Shown here piece after piece: positions 1 through 9,551 of a DNA stretch of 64,000 nt. Both the position numbers and the translations under genes were made by a program. Each line of letters begins with the position of its first letter. The stretch's first letter is position 1. The stretch is from Microcoleus sp. AS-A8 (lineage in GTDB: Bacteria > Cyanobacteriota > Cyanobacteriia > Cyanobacteriales > Coleofasciculaceae): NCBI GenBank assembly GCA_039962225.1, contig JAMPKV010000024.1, forward strand, positions 1 through 64,000, in the 5' to 3' direction. The notes beneath the pieces were generated by a model, which was not told the DNA's origin, ran no database searches, and worked only from the letters and a program-made list of their open reading frames with translations.

Positions 1-519
<519 letters not shown>

Positions 520-540
520 TTCTTAAGAATTTAGCTTAAA

Positions 541-573
541 AAAAAGCGCTCTCCGCAAGGGGGGCGCTTTTTG
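541..573 (+). terminator. Rho-independent terminator of psbA
   Basis: A G/C-rich hairpin with an approximately 13-bp stem (aaaagcgctctcc pairing with ggggggcgctttt, GCAA loop) begins about 22 bases after the psbA stop codon and runs into a T-tract. This is a textbook intrinsic terminator. Confidence 0.9.
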
Positions 574-701
574 TTTGTCTGTCTTCGATAAACTCATCGG
601 ACTTATGCACTTCCTCCCTGTGCCCCCCCAAATGCAGTTTTTCTCCAGATAGGCTTCCATACAGTTGCTAAGGCTCTCAAAATTAATAGTACAAGGAATA
701 A

Positions 702-992
702 CTAACAATAGCGTTTTCTCGGCAGCGTTACAGTAAACTTCGTTCCAACACCTTCAGCACTATCCACAGTAATCTGACCTTTGTGTAAATCCACGCACTT
801 TTTGATAATTGATATAGTTGTCGGCTTTTTCATCGAGTTGATGCTGGTAGTCCTCAGCTAACAATTCGGTGTAACTCTTAATTTTACGCCTAGCCCAATG
901 ACTTCCTCCCGCTGTTTATTAAATCGACTTGCTCCCGAAATGTTCATCAATTGATAGCGACCTTGCAAGTCTTTAACAAAAATCGGATGAGG
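702..992 (-). pseudogene. Relic of a PAS-type sensor histidine kinase
   Basis: Read on the minus strand, this stretch holds three short kinase-like segments in changing frames. The first (about 992-860) resembles a PAS core, with HPIFVKDLQGRYQLMN and a REEVIG end. The second (about 870-780) resembles the dimerisation helix of cyanobacterial kinases (SYTELLAEDY, then LDEKADNYI). The third (about 780-702) is the end of an HATPase domain (GQITVDSAEGVGTKFTVTLP) followed by TAG. The histidine box, N box and most of the ATPase domain are missing, so internal deletions and frameshifts have destroyed the gene. The rest of 574-1063 shows no gene apart from the aroC leader. Confidence 0.75.
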
Positions 993-1063
993 AATTCAAA
1001 ATTCAAAAGGCTTTGCGATCGCTGTTAAAATCTTAAGACTCAGGTCTTTTTAATTAAGGCACT

Positions 1064-2158
1064 ATGGGCAATACGTTTGGGCATCTGTTTCGCATTACAA
1101 CGTTTGGGGAATCGCACGGCGGAGGCGTTGGCGTCGTGATTGATGGATGTCCACCTCGACTAGAAATTTCTGCCGAAGAAATTCAAGTCGAGCTTGATCG
1201 CAGGCGTCCCGGACAAAGCAAAATCACCACACCTCGCAAAGAATCCGATACTTGCGAGATTATTTCCGGGGTGTTTGAGGGCAAAACGCTGGGAACGCCG
1301 ATCGCGATTATGGTGCGAAATAAAGACACTCGTCCTCAAGATTACGACGAGATGCAACAGACCTATCGCCCGTCTCATGCCGATGCCACCTATGATGCTA
1401 AATATGGCATTCGCAACTGGCAGGGGGGTGGACGTTCTTCGGCACGAGAGACAATTGGACGAGTTGCAGCCGGTGCGATCGCTAAAAAAATTCTTAAGTT
1501 AGTCGCTGGTGTGGAAATTGTCGGTTACGTTAAGCGCATTCAAGATTTAGAAGGCGTTGTTGACCCCAACACGGTGACTCTAGAACAAGTCGAAAGCAAC
1601 ATCGCCCGATGTCCTGATGCAGAATGTGCAGAACGCATGATCGAACGCATTGAGCAAATCGGACGGAGTGGAGATTCCCTAGGTGGTGTGGTTGAATGTG
1701 TAGCTCGAAATGTACCTAAAGGGCTAGGAGAACCGGTATTTGATAAGCTAGAAGCAGATTTAGCCAAGGGTGTCATGTCCCTACCCGCCAGTAAAGGCTT
1801 TGAAATTGGCTCTGGTTTTGCCGGAACGCTCTTGACCGGTAGTGAACACAACGACGAATTTTATCTCGATCAAACTGGCGCAGTTCGTACCGTAACCAAC
1901 CGCTCTGGTGGCATTCAAGGAGGGATTAGTAACGGTGAAACAATTATTTTGCGAGTGGCGTTTAAACCCACTGCTACCATACGAAAAGAACAGCGCACTG
2001 TAACCAGCGCGGGTTCAGAAACAATACTAGCCGCGAAAGGCCGTCACGACCCTTGCGTCTTACCCAGAGCAGTGCCTATGGTAGAAGCAATGGTCGCCTT
2101 AGTATTATGCGATCACATGCTGCGTCATCAGGGTCAGTGCCGTACTTTAATGCCTTAG
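1064..2158 (+). CDS. aroC: Chorismate synthase
   Basis: This enzyme catalyses the last shikimate-pathway step: 5-enolpyruvylshikimate-3-phosphate to chorismate, using reduced FMN without net redox change. The 364-residue length is normal. Family signatures visible are the N-terminal [18 protein letters not shown], the central motif [16 protein letters not shown] and the C-terminal region containing [16 protein letters not shown]. The ATG start places the conserved N-terminus exactly. A metallo-hydrolase gene follows 13 bases after the stop on the same strand and may be cotranscribed, although no functional link is obvious. Confidence 0.98.
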   Translation: MGNTFGHLFRITTFGESHGGGVGVVIDGCPPRLEISAEEIQVELDRRRPGQSKITTPRKESDTCEIISGVFEGKTLGTPIAIMVRNKDTRPQDYDEMQQTYRPSHADATYDAKYGIRNWQGGGRSSARETIGRVAAGAIAKKILKLVAGVEIVGYVKRIQDLEGVVDPNTVTLEQVESNIARCPDAECAERMIERIEQIGRSGDSLGGVVECVARNVPKGLGEPVFDKLEADLAKGVMSLPASKGFEIGSGFAGTLLTGSEHNDEFYLDQTGAVRTVTNRSGGIQGGISNGETIILRVAFKPTATIRKEQRTVTSAGSETILAAKGRHDPCVLPRAVPMVEAMVALVLCDHMLRHQGQCRTLMP

Positions 2159-2171
2159 TTTTAGTTTACCA

Positions 2172-3020
2172 ATGGAAACCATTCCTTCCTCTGAGTTCGT
2201 TGTTCAATTCTGGGGAGTCCGAGGCAGTGTCCCCTCTCCAGGAAAAGACACAGTTCGTTATGGCGGCAACACCTCCTGCGTAGAAATGCACGTCGGTGGG
2301 AAACGCCTGATTTTTGATGGTGGCACGGGCTTGCGGATGCTAGGAAAAAGTTTAGAACCAACGCAACCGATTGAAGCCTATTGGTTTTTTACTCATTATC
2401 ACTGGGATCACATTCAAGGGGTGCCGTTTTTCATCCCAGCCTTTGCGGAGGGCAATACCTTACATATTCACGGTTCTGCGCCAGAGGGGGCAACCATGCA
2501 ACAGCATTTCTGCGATCGCGTTTTGCACATAAATTCCCCCGTACCCTTTAACGAAATCCAGGCCGACTTAAAATACTACGACCTCGTCTGTGGCGAGACA
2601 ATGATGCTTGATGATATCACCATTGAAACAGGTCGTCTTAACCATCCCAATGGTGCGATGGGCTATCGGGTGTCCTGGCAGGGGCATTCGGCGTTCTACT
2701 GCACCGATACTGAACATTTCGCTGATCACCCCGATGAAAATGTACTACATTTGGGTCGTGATGCTGACTTGATCATTTACGACGCTATGTATACGGATGA
2801 GGAATACCACAACCAAAAAACACCGAAGGTGGGTTGGGGACACTCGACATGGCAGGAAGGGGTGAAAGCCGCGAAACAAGCAGGTGCTAAACGCTTAGCC
2901 ATCTTTCACCACGAGCCAAATCACTCCGATGATTTCCTCGATACCGTAGAAGTGGAAGTGAAGGATACCTTTGACGGAGGGTTTCTCGCACGGGAAGGAA
3001 TGATGGTTTCCCTAACGTGA
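2172..3020 (+). CDS. Metallo-beta-lactamase fold metal-dependent hydrolase
   Basis: A 282-residue protein of the beta-lactamase-like/PhnP-type hydrolase group. Near the N-terminus it has FWGVRGSVPSPG and YGGNTSCVE, then the D-G-G-T-G strand, then the metal-binding THYHWDHIQGVPFF motif (HxHxDH). Later come a conserved His in GRLNHPNGAMGYR, an Asp in FYCTDTEH and a C-terminal FHHEP. These residues fit a dinuclear zinc phosphodiesterase-type site, but the substrate cannot be deduced. There is no signal peptide, so it is probably cytoplasmic. It starts 13 bases after aroC, which suggests a shared transcript. Confidence 0.85.
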   Translation: METIPSSEFVVQFWGVRGSVPSPGKDTVRYGGNTSCVEMHVGGKRLIFDGGTGLRMLGKSLEPTQPIEAYWFFTHYHWDHIQGVPFFIPAFAEGNTLHIHGSAPEGATMQQHFCDRVLHINSPVPFNEIQADLKYYDLVCGETMMLDDITIETGRLNHPNGAMGYRVSWQGHSAFYCTDTEHFADHPDENVLHLGRDADLIIYDAMYTDEEYHNQKTPKVGWGHSTWQEGVKAAKQAGAKRLAIFHHEPNHSDDFLDTVEVEVKDTFDGGFLAREGMMVSLT

Positions 3021-3168
3021 CAAATCATTCTGGGGTAATAACATCGAAGTCGAGTTAAGTCAAGAGTCAATCTCAATTAGCTCGCGTTGACAAGCTGAAG
3101 TTGAGTAGGGTTATCGTGTCGAGCGAGCGTTAGCGACCAAGAGTCCTCAAATCCTACAGGCATCTATC

Positions 3169-4482
3169 ATGAGACTCTTTCCCCTCCTGTTCCGTAAATG
3201 GATTGTCCTCTTGGCACTCGCGACTCTAGTCCTGGTCGGAGTGATTGTTTACAATCAGCCCTCCATCCTCAAGGTGTCTGCCACACACCTAAGCGATACG
3301 CGAATCACCACGATACCCACGCAACCCATTGGGCGATCGCTGTTTGGGATGCACATTGCGGATTCTGATAAAATCCCTTGGCCCGCTGTCCCCATAGCAA
3401 CTTGGAGATTGTGGGATGCCGCAACTCATCATGGCTTGGCTTTTTGGGCGCATTTGGAGCGACAAAAAGGTGAATGGGATTTCAGAACCCTAGATTACTG
3501 TGTAGAACTCGCTCAGCGTCATGGCGTCGAACTCGTCTACACCCTAGGAATAACCCCCAAATGGGCGGCGGCACGCCCAGACGACTCCTCTCCTTATGGG
3601 GATGGCCCCACTGCCTCTGAACCGAAAAACATAGACGACTGGCGCAACTATGTCCGCACCGTTGCCACTCGTTATAAAGGTAAAATCCGCTATTACGAAA
3701 TTTGGAACGAACCCAATCTCAAGCATTTTTTTAGTGGTAGCGTTGACCAGATGGTTGCCTTAGCCCGTGAGGCTTACACGATTCTCAAGCAAGTCGATCC
3801 ATCCATTACAGTCGTGTCGCCCTCTTTGTATGCCGATTGGGGTGGGTTCAAGTGGTTTGACGAATATTTTGCTAAGGGGGGGAGCAAATATGCTGATGTG
3901 ATTGGAGCGCACTTCTACATTGGCAAGGAAAAAACCCCTGAAGACAGCCTGTCCCTAATTCGAGAAGTGCAAAACGTAATGGCTAAGCACGGACTTGCTC
4001 AAAAGCCGTTATGGAACACCGAAACTGGGTATGGTAATAAAGGCGAAAATGTCTTCTATTCGGCGGAAGACAGTATGGCTTATGTCGCCCGAACTTACCT
4101 AGTGAATTGGGCTTCAGGAATGGAGCGTTTTTACTGGTATGCCTGGGATAACCGTAATGTCGTGACAATGTTGATGGTGGAGGAGGATAAAAAAACCCTA
4201 ACACCTGCCGCCCAGGCTTATGCCCAAATCCAAAAATGGCTGATTGGTTCACGAATGAAACGGTGTGAACCCGATCAAAAGAATACTTGGATGTGCGAGT
4301 TGACGAGTGAGGAGGGTAAACCCTTCTGGATTGTCTGGAATCCCAAGCAGGAACAAGACTTAGTCATACCTGAAAATACTGGTGTACGGCAAGTCCACCA
4401 TTTAGATGGGACAAAAACCGATCTGCCCAATCATCGAAGATTAAAGGTGGGACGATTACCGGTGTTGCTCAGCCAACTTTGA
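3169..4482 (+). CDS. Membrane-anchored or secreted glycoside hydrolase (clan A TIM barrel, GH39-like)
   Basis: A 437-residue protein. Residues about 9-27 form a hydrophobic N-terminal segment after positively charged residues, consistent with a signal anchor or uncleaved signal peptide. The rest resembles a retaining (beta/alpha)8 glycosidase: the acid/base glutamate is probably Glu181 in IWNEPN and the nucleophile probably Glu285 in WNTETGYG. A small C-terminal beta-rich tail follows residue 360. The spacing of the two glutamates fits clan GH-A, and the overall pattern resembles GH39/GH5-like proteins of polysaccharide loci, but the substrate is unknown. It converges with sufU, with only 25 bases between the two stop codons. 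Confidence 0.75.
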   Translation: MRLFPLLFRKWIVLLALATLVLVGVIVYNQPSILKVSATHLSDTRITTIPTQPIGRSLFGMHIADSDKIPWPAVPIATWRLWDAATHHGLAFWAHLERQKGEWDFRTLDYCVELAQRHGVELVYTLGITPKWAAARPDDSSPYGDGPTASEPKNIDDWRNYVRTVATRYKGKIRYYEIWNEPNLKHFFSGSVDQMVALAREAYTILKQVDPSITVVSPSLYADWGGFKWFDEYFAKGGSKYADVIGAHFYIGKEKTPEDSLSLIREVQNVMAKHGLAQKPLWNTETGYGNKGENVFYSAEDSMAYVARTYLVNWASGMERFYWYAWDNRNVVTMLMVEEDKKTLTPAAQAYAQIQKWLIGSRMKRCEPDQKNTWMCELTSEEGKPFWIVWNPKQEQDLVIPENTGVRQVHHLDGTKTDLPNHRRLKVGRLPVLLSQL

Positions 4483-4507
4483 AAGTATTTCTGAAAAAAG
4501 TTAAGGT

Positions 4508-4984
4508 CTATTCCTCACTTTCCGCAGTAGAAGCCGTGACTTGGGATGATTCGAGTGCTGCTTTGAGAGTATGCCAAGCCAGTGTCGCACACTTAATGCG
4601 TATAGGAAACTGGGAAATACCTTGCAAGACATTTAATTTCCGCACATCAATAGGAAACTCTGCTTTTCCTTGCATCATGTCACGGAATTGTTGAACCATC
4701 TCTAAAGCTTCTTGTAGGCTTTTGCCCCGCACGGCATCCGCCATCAAATCTGCTGAGGCGATCGCGATCGCACAACCTTGTCCTTCAAACTTTATATCAG
4801 AAATCCTGTCCCCTGTGTGATTTAACTCTATGGTTAGTTCAATCGTGTCACCACACATTGGGTTATGACCTCGATGATACCTATGTACCGGGTTCGTTTT
4901 GCCTTGATACTGAGGTTTCTTGGAGTGAGCGAGAATGACTTGTTGATACAAGCTGCGTTGATTGATTGAATTAGTCATAATCAT
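4508..4984 (-). CDS. sufU: SufU/IscU-type iron-sulfur cluster assembly scaffold
   Basis: A 158-residue NifU_N-domain protein. The three cluster or zinc ligand cysteines are visible: Cys44 in PMCGD (with the neighbouring Asp46), Cys71 in GQGCAIAIASADLM and Cys132 in RIKCATLAW. The insertion between the second and third cysteine is typical of SufU rather than IscU. The protein would act in the cytoplasm as sulfur acceptor or scaffold with SufS. The start ATG ATT ATG offers two in-frame choices, at 4984 and 4978. A perfect palindrome separates it from the MocA-like gene upstream. Fe-S supply fits the Fe-S-rich PaoABC enzyme further along, but the gene is general-purpose. Confidence 0.88.
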   Translation of the reverse strand: MIMTNSINQRSLYQQVILAHSKKPQYQGKTNPVHRYHRGHNPMCGDTIELTIELNHTGDRISDIKFEGQGCAIAIASADLMADAVRGKSLQEALEMVQQFRDMMQGKAEFPIDVRKLNVLQGISQFPIRIKCATLAWHTLKAALESSQVTASTAESEE

Positions 4985-5005
4985 TCAAAATTCACAATGA
5001 AGACG

Positions 5006-5038
5006 AGATCCCCGACTTCTTTAAGAAGTCGGGGATCT
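5006..5038. repeat. Near-perfect 16-bp-arm palindrome
   Basis: Arms agatccccgacttctt and aagaagtcggggatct flank a single T. The palindrome touches the TAG stop of the MocA-like gene and lies before sufU. It could form a strong transcript hairpin, but it lacks a following T-tract, so it is better read as one of the short palindromic repeats common in cyanobacteria than as a classical terminator. Confidence 0.8.
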
Positions 5039-5633
5039 AAAGAAACTGTAATTGCTCATAATCATTGGGCGTGTCAATGTCAATTGTACCGTCAGGAAAA
5101 GGAATACTAAAAACTTCGTGAATGTGTCTTTTAATCATTTTTTTTGCCCCTTCAGTATTTTTTAAATTCATGAGTTCTGCAAACAAAGTACGACTGAATA
5201 ACGCGGGTACACCGAATGTGCCTGCATACTCGGAAGCAATAATCGGTTTGCCTGTTAAATGGTATGCCTCAACAAGTTGATTGAGCGTTTGGGGCGAAAC
5301 GAAGGGTTGATCGCAAAGTGCGATCGCAACGGCATCTAAGTGTTGATTCACAGCAAGCAGGGCTTCAAGTCCAACCTGAATCGAAGAACTCATTCCCTCC
5401 TGCCATTGTTGATTTTCTACGATTTGTAGGGGCAATTGGCTAATTTCCGGCTTAATTCGTTCCCCATTTGCCCCCAGAACAATTGCAATGGGTTGGCAGA
5501 CTGAGGCAATTGCCACTTCTGCCATGTGGCGAATCAAACTACATCCTCGGTAGGTTAACAATTGTTTTGGAGTACCCATGCGAGTAGATGCTCCTGCTGC
5601 CAGAATAATCAGACCAACAGTACGAGAATTCAT
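5037..5633 (-). CDS. mocA: MocA-like molybdenum cofactor nucleotidyltransferase
   Basis: A 198-residue NTP-transferase of the MobA/MocA family. The N-terminal signature LAAGASTRMGTPKQLL is the nucleotide-binding loop, and CDQPFVSP in the middle is the second conserved acidic motif. MocA adds CMP to molybdopterin to give the cytosine dinucleotide cofactor used by xanthine-oxidase-family enzymes such as PaoABC. The ATG is preceded by AAGGA at good spacing, and the gene begins 8 bases after the stop of the XdhC-like gene, so the two form an operon. This pairing and the paoABC-like operon 4.4 kb away support a MocA role over MobA, but sequence alone does not prove CTP specificity. Confidence 0.82.
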   Translation of the reverse strand: MNSRTVGLIILAAGASTRMGTPKQLLTYRGCSLIRHMAEVAIASVCQPIAIVLGANGERIKPEISQLPLQIVENQQWQEGMSSSIQVGLEALLAVNQHLDAVAIALCDQPFVSPQTLNQLVEAYHLTGKPIIASEYAGTFGVPALFSRTLFAELMNLKNTEGAKKMIKRHIHEVFSIPFPDGTIDIDTPNDYEQLQFL

Positions 5634-5641
5634 GCTATTCC

Positions 5642-6898
5642 TTAGTCATGAATGGGGCCTAATTTGTTTCTGAGTAACCCTCCTGACTGATTAGTAAGAA
5701 CAGCTTGAATTTCAGCCACAATGGATAGAGCAATTTCTTCGGGCGTATCCGCACCAATGTTAAGTCCAACGGGACTGTATAAGCGTTGCAGTTGGTTTTC
5801 GGTTGGGATAATTCCTTGTTCTTGTAGGTCTTTAAGTAGTTTTTCGGTGCGGCTTTTGGGGCCGAGAATACCTAAATATCGCACAGGAGAAAACAAAATG
5901 GTTTTTAAGATTTCAAGGTCATGAAGGTAATTATGAGTCATGACTACAGCCATTGTGCAGTTGTGTAGAGAGACGGATTCGCTTATACCTTCTGGACGCG
6001 AAAGAATAACTTCATCTGCACTGGGAAACCGCTCTCGTGTCGTCTCAACTTTTCGGTTATCAACAACTGTCACATACCATCCCAATTCTTGCGCCAAGCG
6101 TACCAATGGTACGGCATCGTGACCGGCTCCAAAAATCATCAGCGGCACTGGCGGCTGGATGACTTCGATAAAAACCTCGGCTTTACCTGCCAGTAATGGA
6201 TACGCTTTTACCGTTGAGCGATTATCATTGAGCGCTTTCCAGGCATCGTCGCGGATTTGAGCCACTAAATCGGCATCTTCGATGTCACTCTTGAGTGTCC
6301 CATCTGGATACAGCATTAAACGGGTTGCAACTTCTGCCTTGACTTGCCCCTCAACGTGAAACACCGTTGCCAGAACTCCTGCCTGCCGTTGGTGGAGGCA
6401 CTCAGCCAAAAACGCCAGATGGTTTACCCCCCTCAGTCCCCCCTTACTAAGGGGGGAAGGCAATTTCGGTTTGGAGTTCTCCCCTTGATAAGCGGGAGTT
6501 TTAGTGATAGCAAAGCGAGACGAAGTCTGGAGGTTAGGGGGGTGGTGCAAGATTTGAGTTAACGGACTCTCTTCCTCTACTCGCTCAATGAGAATTTGGA
6601 CGATGCCATTGCAACCCAGTCCGAGTCCCCAGATAATGTCCTCTTCGGACATAGTGTCGTACTGCACAACGATGGGTTTGCCTGAAGTCATGACCGATTG
6701 AGCCTGTTCAAAAACATCACCCTCTAGACAACCCCCGCTGAGGGAACCTACCATCTGTCCTTGTGATGTCATCAGCATTCGCGCACCAGGGCGTCGATAA
6801 GTAGAGCCAGAGGCTTTGACGAGGGTAGCAAGGGCTGCTGTTTGACCGCCACTTTTAACCTTCTCAAAGGCTGCAACAATATCTTGTAACTCTTTCAT
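5642..6898 (-). CDS. XdhC/PaoD-family molybdoenzyme maturation factor
   Basis: About 418 residues from the ATG at 6898 (MKELQDIVAAF); an in-frame extension to 6973 does not look like the family N-terminus. The N-terminal XdhC domain has the conserved RPGARMLMTSQGQMVGSLSGG and GLGLGCNG motifs. The C-terminal Rossmann-like domain begins with MIFGAGHDAVPLVRLAQELG. XdhC-type proteins bind the mature cofactor, help its sulfuration and insert it into apo-enzyme; PaoD does this for PaoABC. Residues about 118-159 are encoded by a repeat insertion (see 6424-6545) and interrupt the linker region. The MocA-like gene follows directly, so this is a maturation operon. Confidence 0.88.
   Translation of the reverse strand: MKELQDIVAAFEKVKSGGQTAALATLVKASGSTYRRPGARMLMTSQGQMVGSLSGGCLEGDVFEQAQSVMTSGKPIVVQYDTMSEEDIIWGLGLGCNGIVQILIERVEEESPLTQILHHPPNLQTSSRFAITKTPAYQGENSKPKLPSPLSKGGLRGVNHLAFLAECLHQRQAGVLATVFHVEGQVKAEVATRLMLYPDGTLKSDIEDADLVAQIRDDAWKALNDNRSTVKAYPLLAGKAEVFIEVIQPPVPLMIFGAGHDAVPLVRLAQELGWYVTVVDNRKVETTRERFPSADEVILSRPEGISESVSLHNCTMAVVMTHNYLHDLEILKTILFSPVRYLGILGPKSRTEKLLKDLQEQGIIPTENQLQRLYSPVGLNIGADTPEEIALSIVAEIQAVLTNQSGGLLRNKLGPIHD
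6424..6545. repeat. Palindromic repeat inserted in frame within the XdhC-family gene
   Basis: The G/C-tract element begins with paired runs of C and G (tccccccttactaagggggga) and ends with ggttaggggggtgg; a shorter inner pair reads ctccccttgataagcgggag. Translated in the gene's frame it yields a Pro/Ser/Lys/Gly-rich peptide including LPSPLSKGGLRG, absent from the usual XdhC consensus. The frame stays open through it. Confidence 0.7.
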
Positions 6899-6969
6899 AA
6901 TGTGAATGGCGATCGCTACTGTTGTCGCATTCCTGGTGAGCCAACAGGGTAGAAGGTTTAAACCAATGC

Positions 6970-7911
6970 TCAATCAACAACTTGCAAGACTATTTTGCCG
7001 CGTGTACGACCGCTTTGGCTCATCTCGTGTGCCTGCCGCGCCTGACTCAGGGGCAACACCGTCTCGACAAAAGGCTTGACTTTTCCAGCATCGATTAGCT
7101 GGGTAATCTCGCTTAGTTGGGTGGCATTGGGTTGAGCAGGAAGCATCGCACTTCGCACATCGTGCTGTGCGGTTAGTTCTTGAGATGGGGCACCGACAAT
7201 GGAAACGAGAAACCCACCTGTACGCAACACGCCAAAAGAACGCTCTTGAGTGTCGCCGCCAATCGTGTCGAAAACAACATCCACGTCGTGTACAACCGTC
7301 TCGAACGGGGTTGACTGATAGTCAATGAATTCATCCACTCCCAATTCACGGACAAAGTCGGCATTGCGTGCCGATGCTGTACCGATGACATAAGCTCCTT
7401 TTGCCTTCGCCAATTGCACCGCTATCGAGCCGACACCACCGGATGCAGCGTGAATGAGCACCTTTTGATTTACTTGAAGAGCAGCCGTATCAAACAGCGC
7501 TTGCCATGTTGTCAGTGCGGCGATCGGGATAGCGGCGGCTTGTATGAAATCGAGCGATGCAGGCTTCAAGGCAATTTCTTCTTGCTTGGCGACGATAAAC
7601 TCGGCATAAGCACCATCGCGAAGCAAGCTGGTGTAGCCATAGACTGGATCTCCCAGCTTGAATTTATCCACTTCCGGACCAACGGCTTCAATGGTTCCTG
7701 CAACATCCCAGCCCAGAATCAATGGCATTTGGTGGTTAAATATGTCTTGACCGTAGCCATCGCGAATTTTCCAATCAATCGGATTCACACTCGCCGCACG
7801 AACGCGAATTAAAACCTCGTTCGTTAATGGTGTCGGTCGAGGAGCGTCTTCGTAAACTAAGGTTTCCGGCCCACCATGAGTGTGGATGCGTACTGCTTTC
7901 ATTGTTGCCAT
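6970..7911 (-). CDS. Zinc-free alcohol dehydrogenase/quinone oxidoreductase family NADP-dependent oxidoreductase
   Basis: A 313-residue medium-chain dehydrogenase/reductase. The ATG at 7911 (MATMKAVRIHTHGG) has AAGGA nine bases upstream and is preferred to an in-frame start at 7941. Visible features are the GroES-like N-terminal domain (VNPIDWKIRDG, LGWDVAGTIEAVG) and the Rossmann motif HAASGGVGSIAVQLAKAKGA. The cysteines and histidines that bind the catalytic and structural zinc in true alcohol dehydrogenases are absent, so a quinone or enone reductase is more likely. The stop codon lies 72 bases before the XdhC-family start on the same strand, so it may be cotranscribed with the molybdenum maturation genes. 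Confidence 0.85.
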   Translation of the reverse strand: MATMKAVRIHTHGGPETLVYEDAPRPTPLTNEVLIRVRAASVNPIDWKIRDGYGQDIFNHQMPLILGWDVAGTIEAVGPEVDKFKLGDPVYGYTSLLRDGAYAEFIVAKQEEIALKPASLDFIQAAAIPIAALTTWQALFDTAALQVNQKVLIHAASGGVGSIAVQLAKAKGAYVIGTASARNADFVRELGVDEFIDYQSTPFETVVHDVDVVFDTIGGDTQERSFGVLRTGGFLVSIVGAPSQELTAQHDVRSAMLPAQPNATQLSEITQLIDAGKVKPFVETVLPLSQARQAHEMSQSGRTRGKIVLQVVD

Positions 7912-8070
7912 TGCGTGTTTTCCTTTCGAGTCGGTTTGCAACGGGCATCTATCAATTTACAGTAACTTGTTGGGTGCGATCGGCAAATTGAGGATGCGAT
8001 CGGAGGGATAAACGGAACCAGTAGTCTTGATGATAGTTGCGATTACATAAAAGCGTAGCAGTGACAAATC

Positions 8071-8180
8071 AGGACTTACGCAAACACCATTGTTTTGCCC
8101 CCCCAACCCCCAATATTGGGGAGAGTAAATCCAGTTCCCCCCAGAGACTGGGGGGATAGGGGGGCTTTTGCGTAAGTCCT
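8071..8180. mobile_element. MITE-like element with 14-bp terminal inverted repeats
   Basis: Perfect inverted ends aggacttacgcaaa and tttgcgtaagtcct enclose about 80 bp rich in C/G runs that themselves pair (ccccccagagactgggggg). The 110-bp size, the terminal repeats and the absence of coding capacity fit a non-autonomous miniature element. It lies between the divergently unrelated oxidoreductase promoter region and the end of the monooxygenase gene. No clear target-site duplication was identified by eye. Confidence 0.7.
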
Positions 8181-8208
8181 AAAATCTTTTTAAGAAAGAA
8201 CCAAAAAT

Positions 8209-9375
8209 TTAACGGCTCACAGAGGGTTGATAGTTACAAAGCCAATCTTGAAAATCATTATTGGTCGCTTGAGGCGAGCTTGGTCTAGAAGATGCCTCAC
8301 TGTCGGTTTCATAGTAGCGCATCTCACCCGAAGCGCTGCGAGATTGGATAATTTGTGTGCGCTCAATGCGACGCTTCTCGTAACTACAGAGAGCTTCTTC
8401 AATGCTAGATGAATTGGAAAGGCTGTGAGCCAGTTCGTATGCATCTTCAAAACTGGTATTAGCTCCCTGTGCCAATGCGGGTGCCATCGGATGGGCAGCA
8501 TCACCTAAGAGAGTTACCCTACCTTGGCTCCAGCTATTCAACGGTAGTCTGTCGCAAGTAGGCCCTTCTAAGATTTTCTCCGCTGCTGTTGCTTCCACGA
8601 TCGCACGCAAGGATTCTCCCCAGCCAGCGAGTTCATTGAGGACGCGAGATTTAACTTCAGCAGCACTCTGAGAAAGAGAGCAATCTGGAGATAACTTGCG
8701 CGTTATCCAACAGATATGTTCATCCCCTACGTTAAGAAGGTACATGAGCTGTTTATTGCCTTTTATAAATGCCATTTCATCGGGATTAAGCAGCTCATGA
8801 TTGTACTTGATGACAGAGCGCCAACATATACTCCCCAGATAACGAGGCTCCCCATCTCCGATTAATTTTTTTCTAATCGCAGATTTTAATCCATCAGCTC
8901 CAATTAGTAAATCTGCATGTACTCTTTTTCCGTTATCAAAGTATATTTCTACACCACTATCATTTTGTTCAAACCGAGTACAGTGATGATTGAGGTGGAT
9001 GATATCGGAGGGCAGCCTTGAGGCAAGAGTTTGCTGCAAACGCCACCACCAAACCGTCATTAATGGATGTCCGTATTTCTCCAAATACCGGCTGGTTGAG
9101 TTAGCATGAATTGTTTCTCCATTAATATTTTTTAAAATTGCTTGGCGAACCTGGCAGCCCGAACGTTTGAGAGATTCGGCTAGTCCTGGCTCGATTGCTT
9201 CGAGACAGTTCAATCCATTTGGAAGCAAACCTAAACCAGTGCCAGCCGGACGAAATTCTTGTGCTTTTTCGTAAACTTGAACGTCGAACCCTTGTTTTTG
9301 GAGGGCGATAGCAGTAGCCAAACCACCTGGGCCGGCACCGATGATAGCAACTTTGTCTCTAGTAGGTTTTGACAC
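8209..9375 (-). CDS. FAD-dependent aromatic monooxygenase (salicylate hydroxylase-like)
   Basis: A 388-residue group A flavoprotein monooxygenase. Diagnostic motifs are the N-terminal dinucleotide-binding GAGPGGLATAIALQKQG, the central GADGLKSAIR (DG motif) and the C-terminal GDAAHPMAPALAQGANTSFED (GD motif contacting the FAD ribityl chain). The start is GTG at 9375, next to the flavin-binding motif; no stronger start is nearby. The substrate is unknown; zeaxanthin-epoxidase-like and salicylate-hydroxylase-like proteins share this pattern. It has no obvious operon partner: xisH is divergent from it and a MITE lies just downstream. Confidence 0.85.
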   Translation of the reverse strand: MSKPTRDKVAIIGAGPGGLATAIALQKQGFDVQVYEKAQEFRPAGTGLGLLPNGLNCLEAIEPGLAESLKRSGCQVRQAILKNINGETIHANSTSRYLEKYGHPLMTVWWWRLQQTLASRLPSDIIHLNHHCTRFEQNDSGVEIYFDNGKRVHADLLIGADGLKSAIRKKLIGDGEPRYLGSICWRSVIKYNHELLNPDEMAFIKGNKQLMYLLNVGDEHICWITRKLSPDCSLSQSAAEVKSRVLNELAGWGESLRAIVEATAAEKILEGPTCDRLPLNSWSQGRVTLLGDAAHPMAPALAQGANTSFEDAYELAHSLSNSSSIEEALCSYEKRRIERTQIIQSRSASGEMRYYETDSEASSRPSSPQATNNDFQDWLCNYQPSVSR

Positions 9376-9551
9376 TTTATCAATTTGACCTTTTTATTGT
9401 TTATTTATACTTGTTTCCATGCTTGGCGTGACTTCGTAAGCTAATAATCAGCGTGAAATTTTGTTAATCTCCCAAAAAGTTGCGATCGCAGCACATTGAC
9501 TAGAACTCTTAGTTAGCTCAAACGCTTTGAGGTCTGACTTGTACTGATGCT

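Noticed and set aside
1194-1502. Alternative frame inside aroC
   Set aside because: It is a shadow of a clearly conserved chorismate synthase frame on the same strand.
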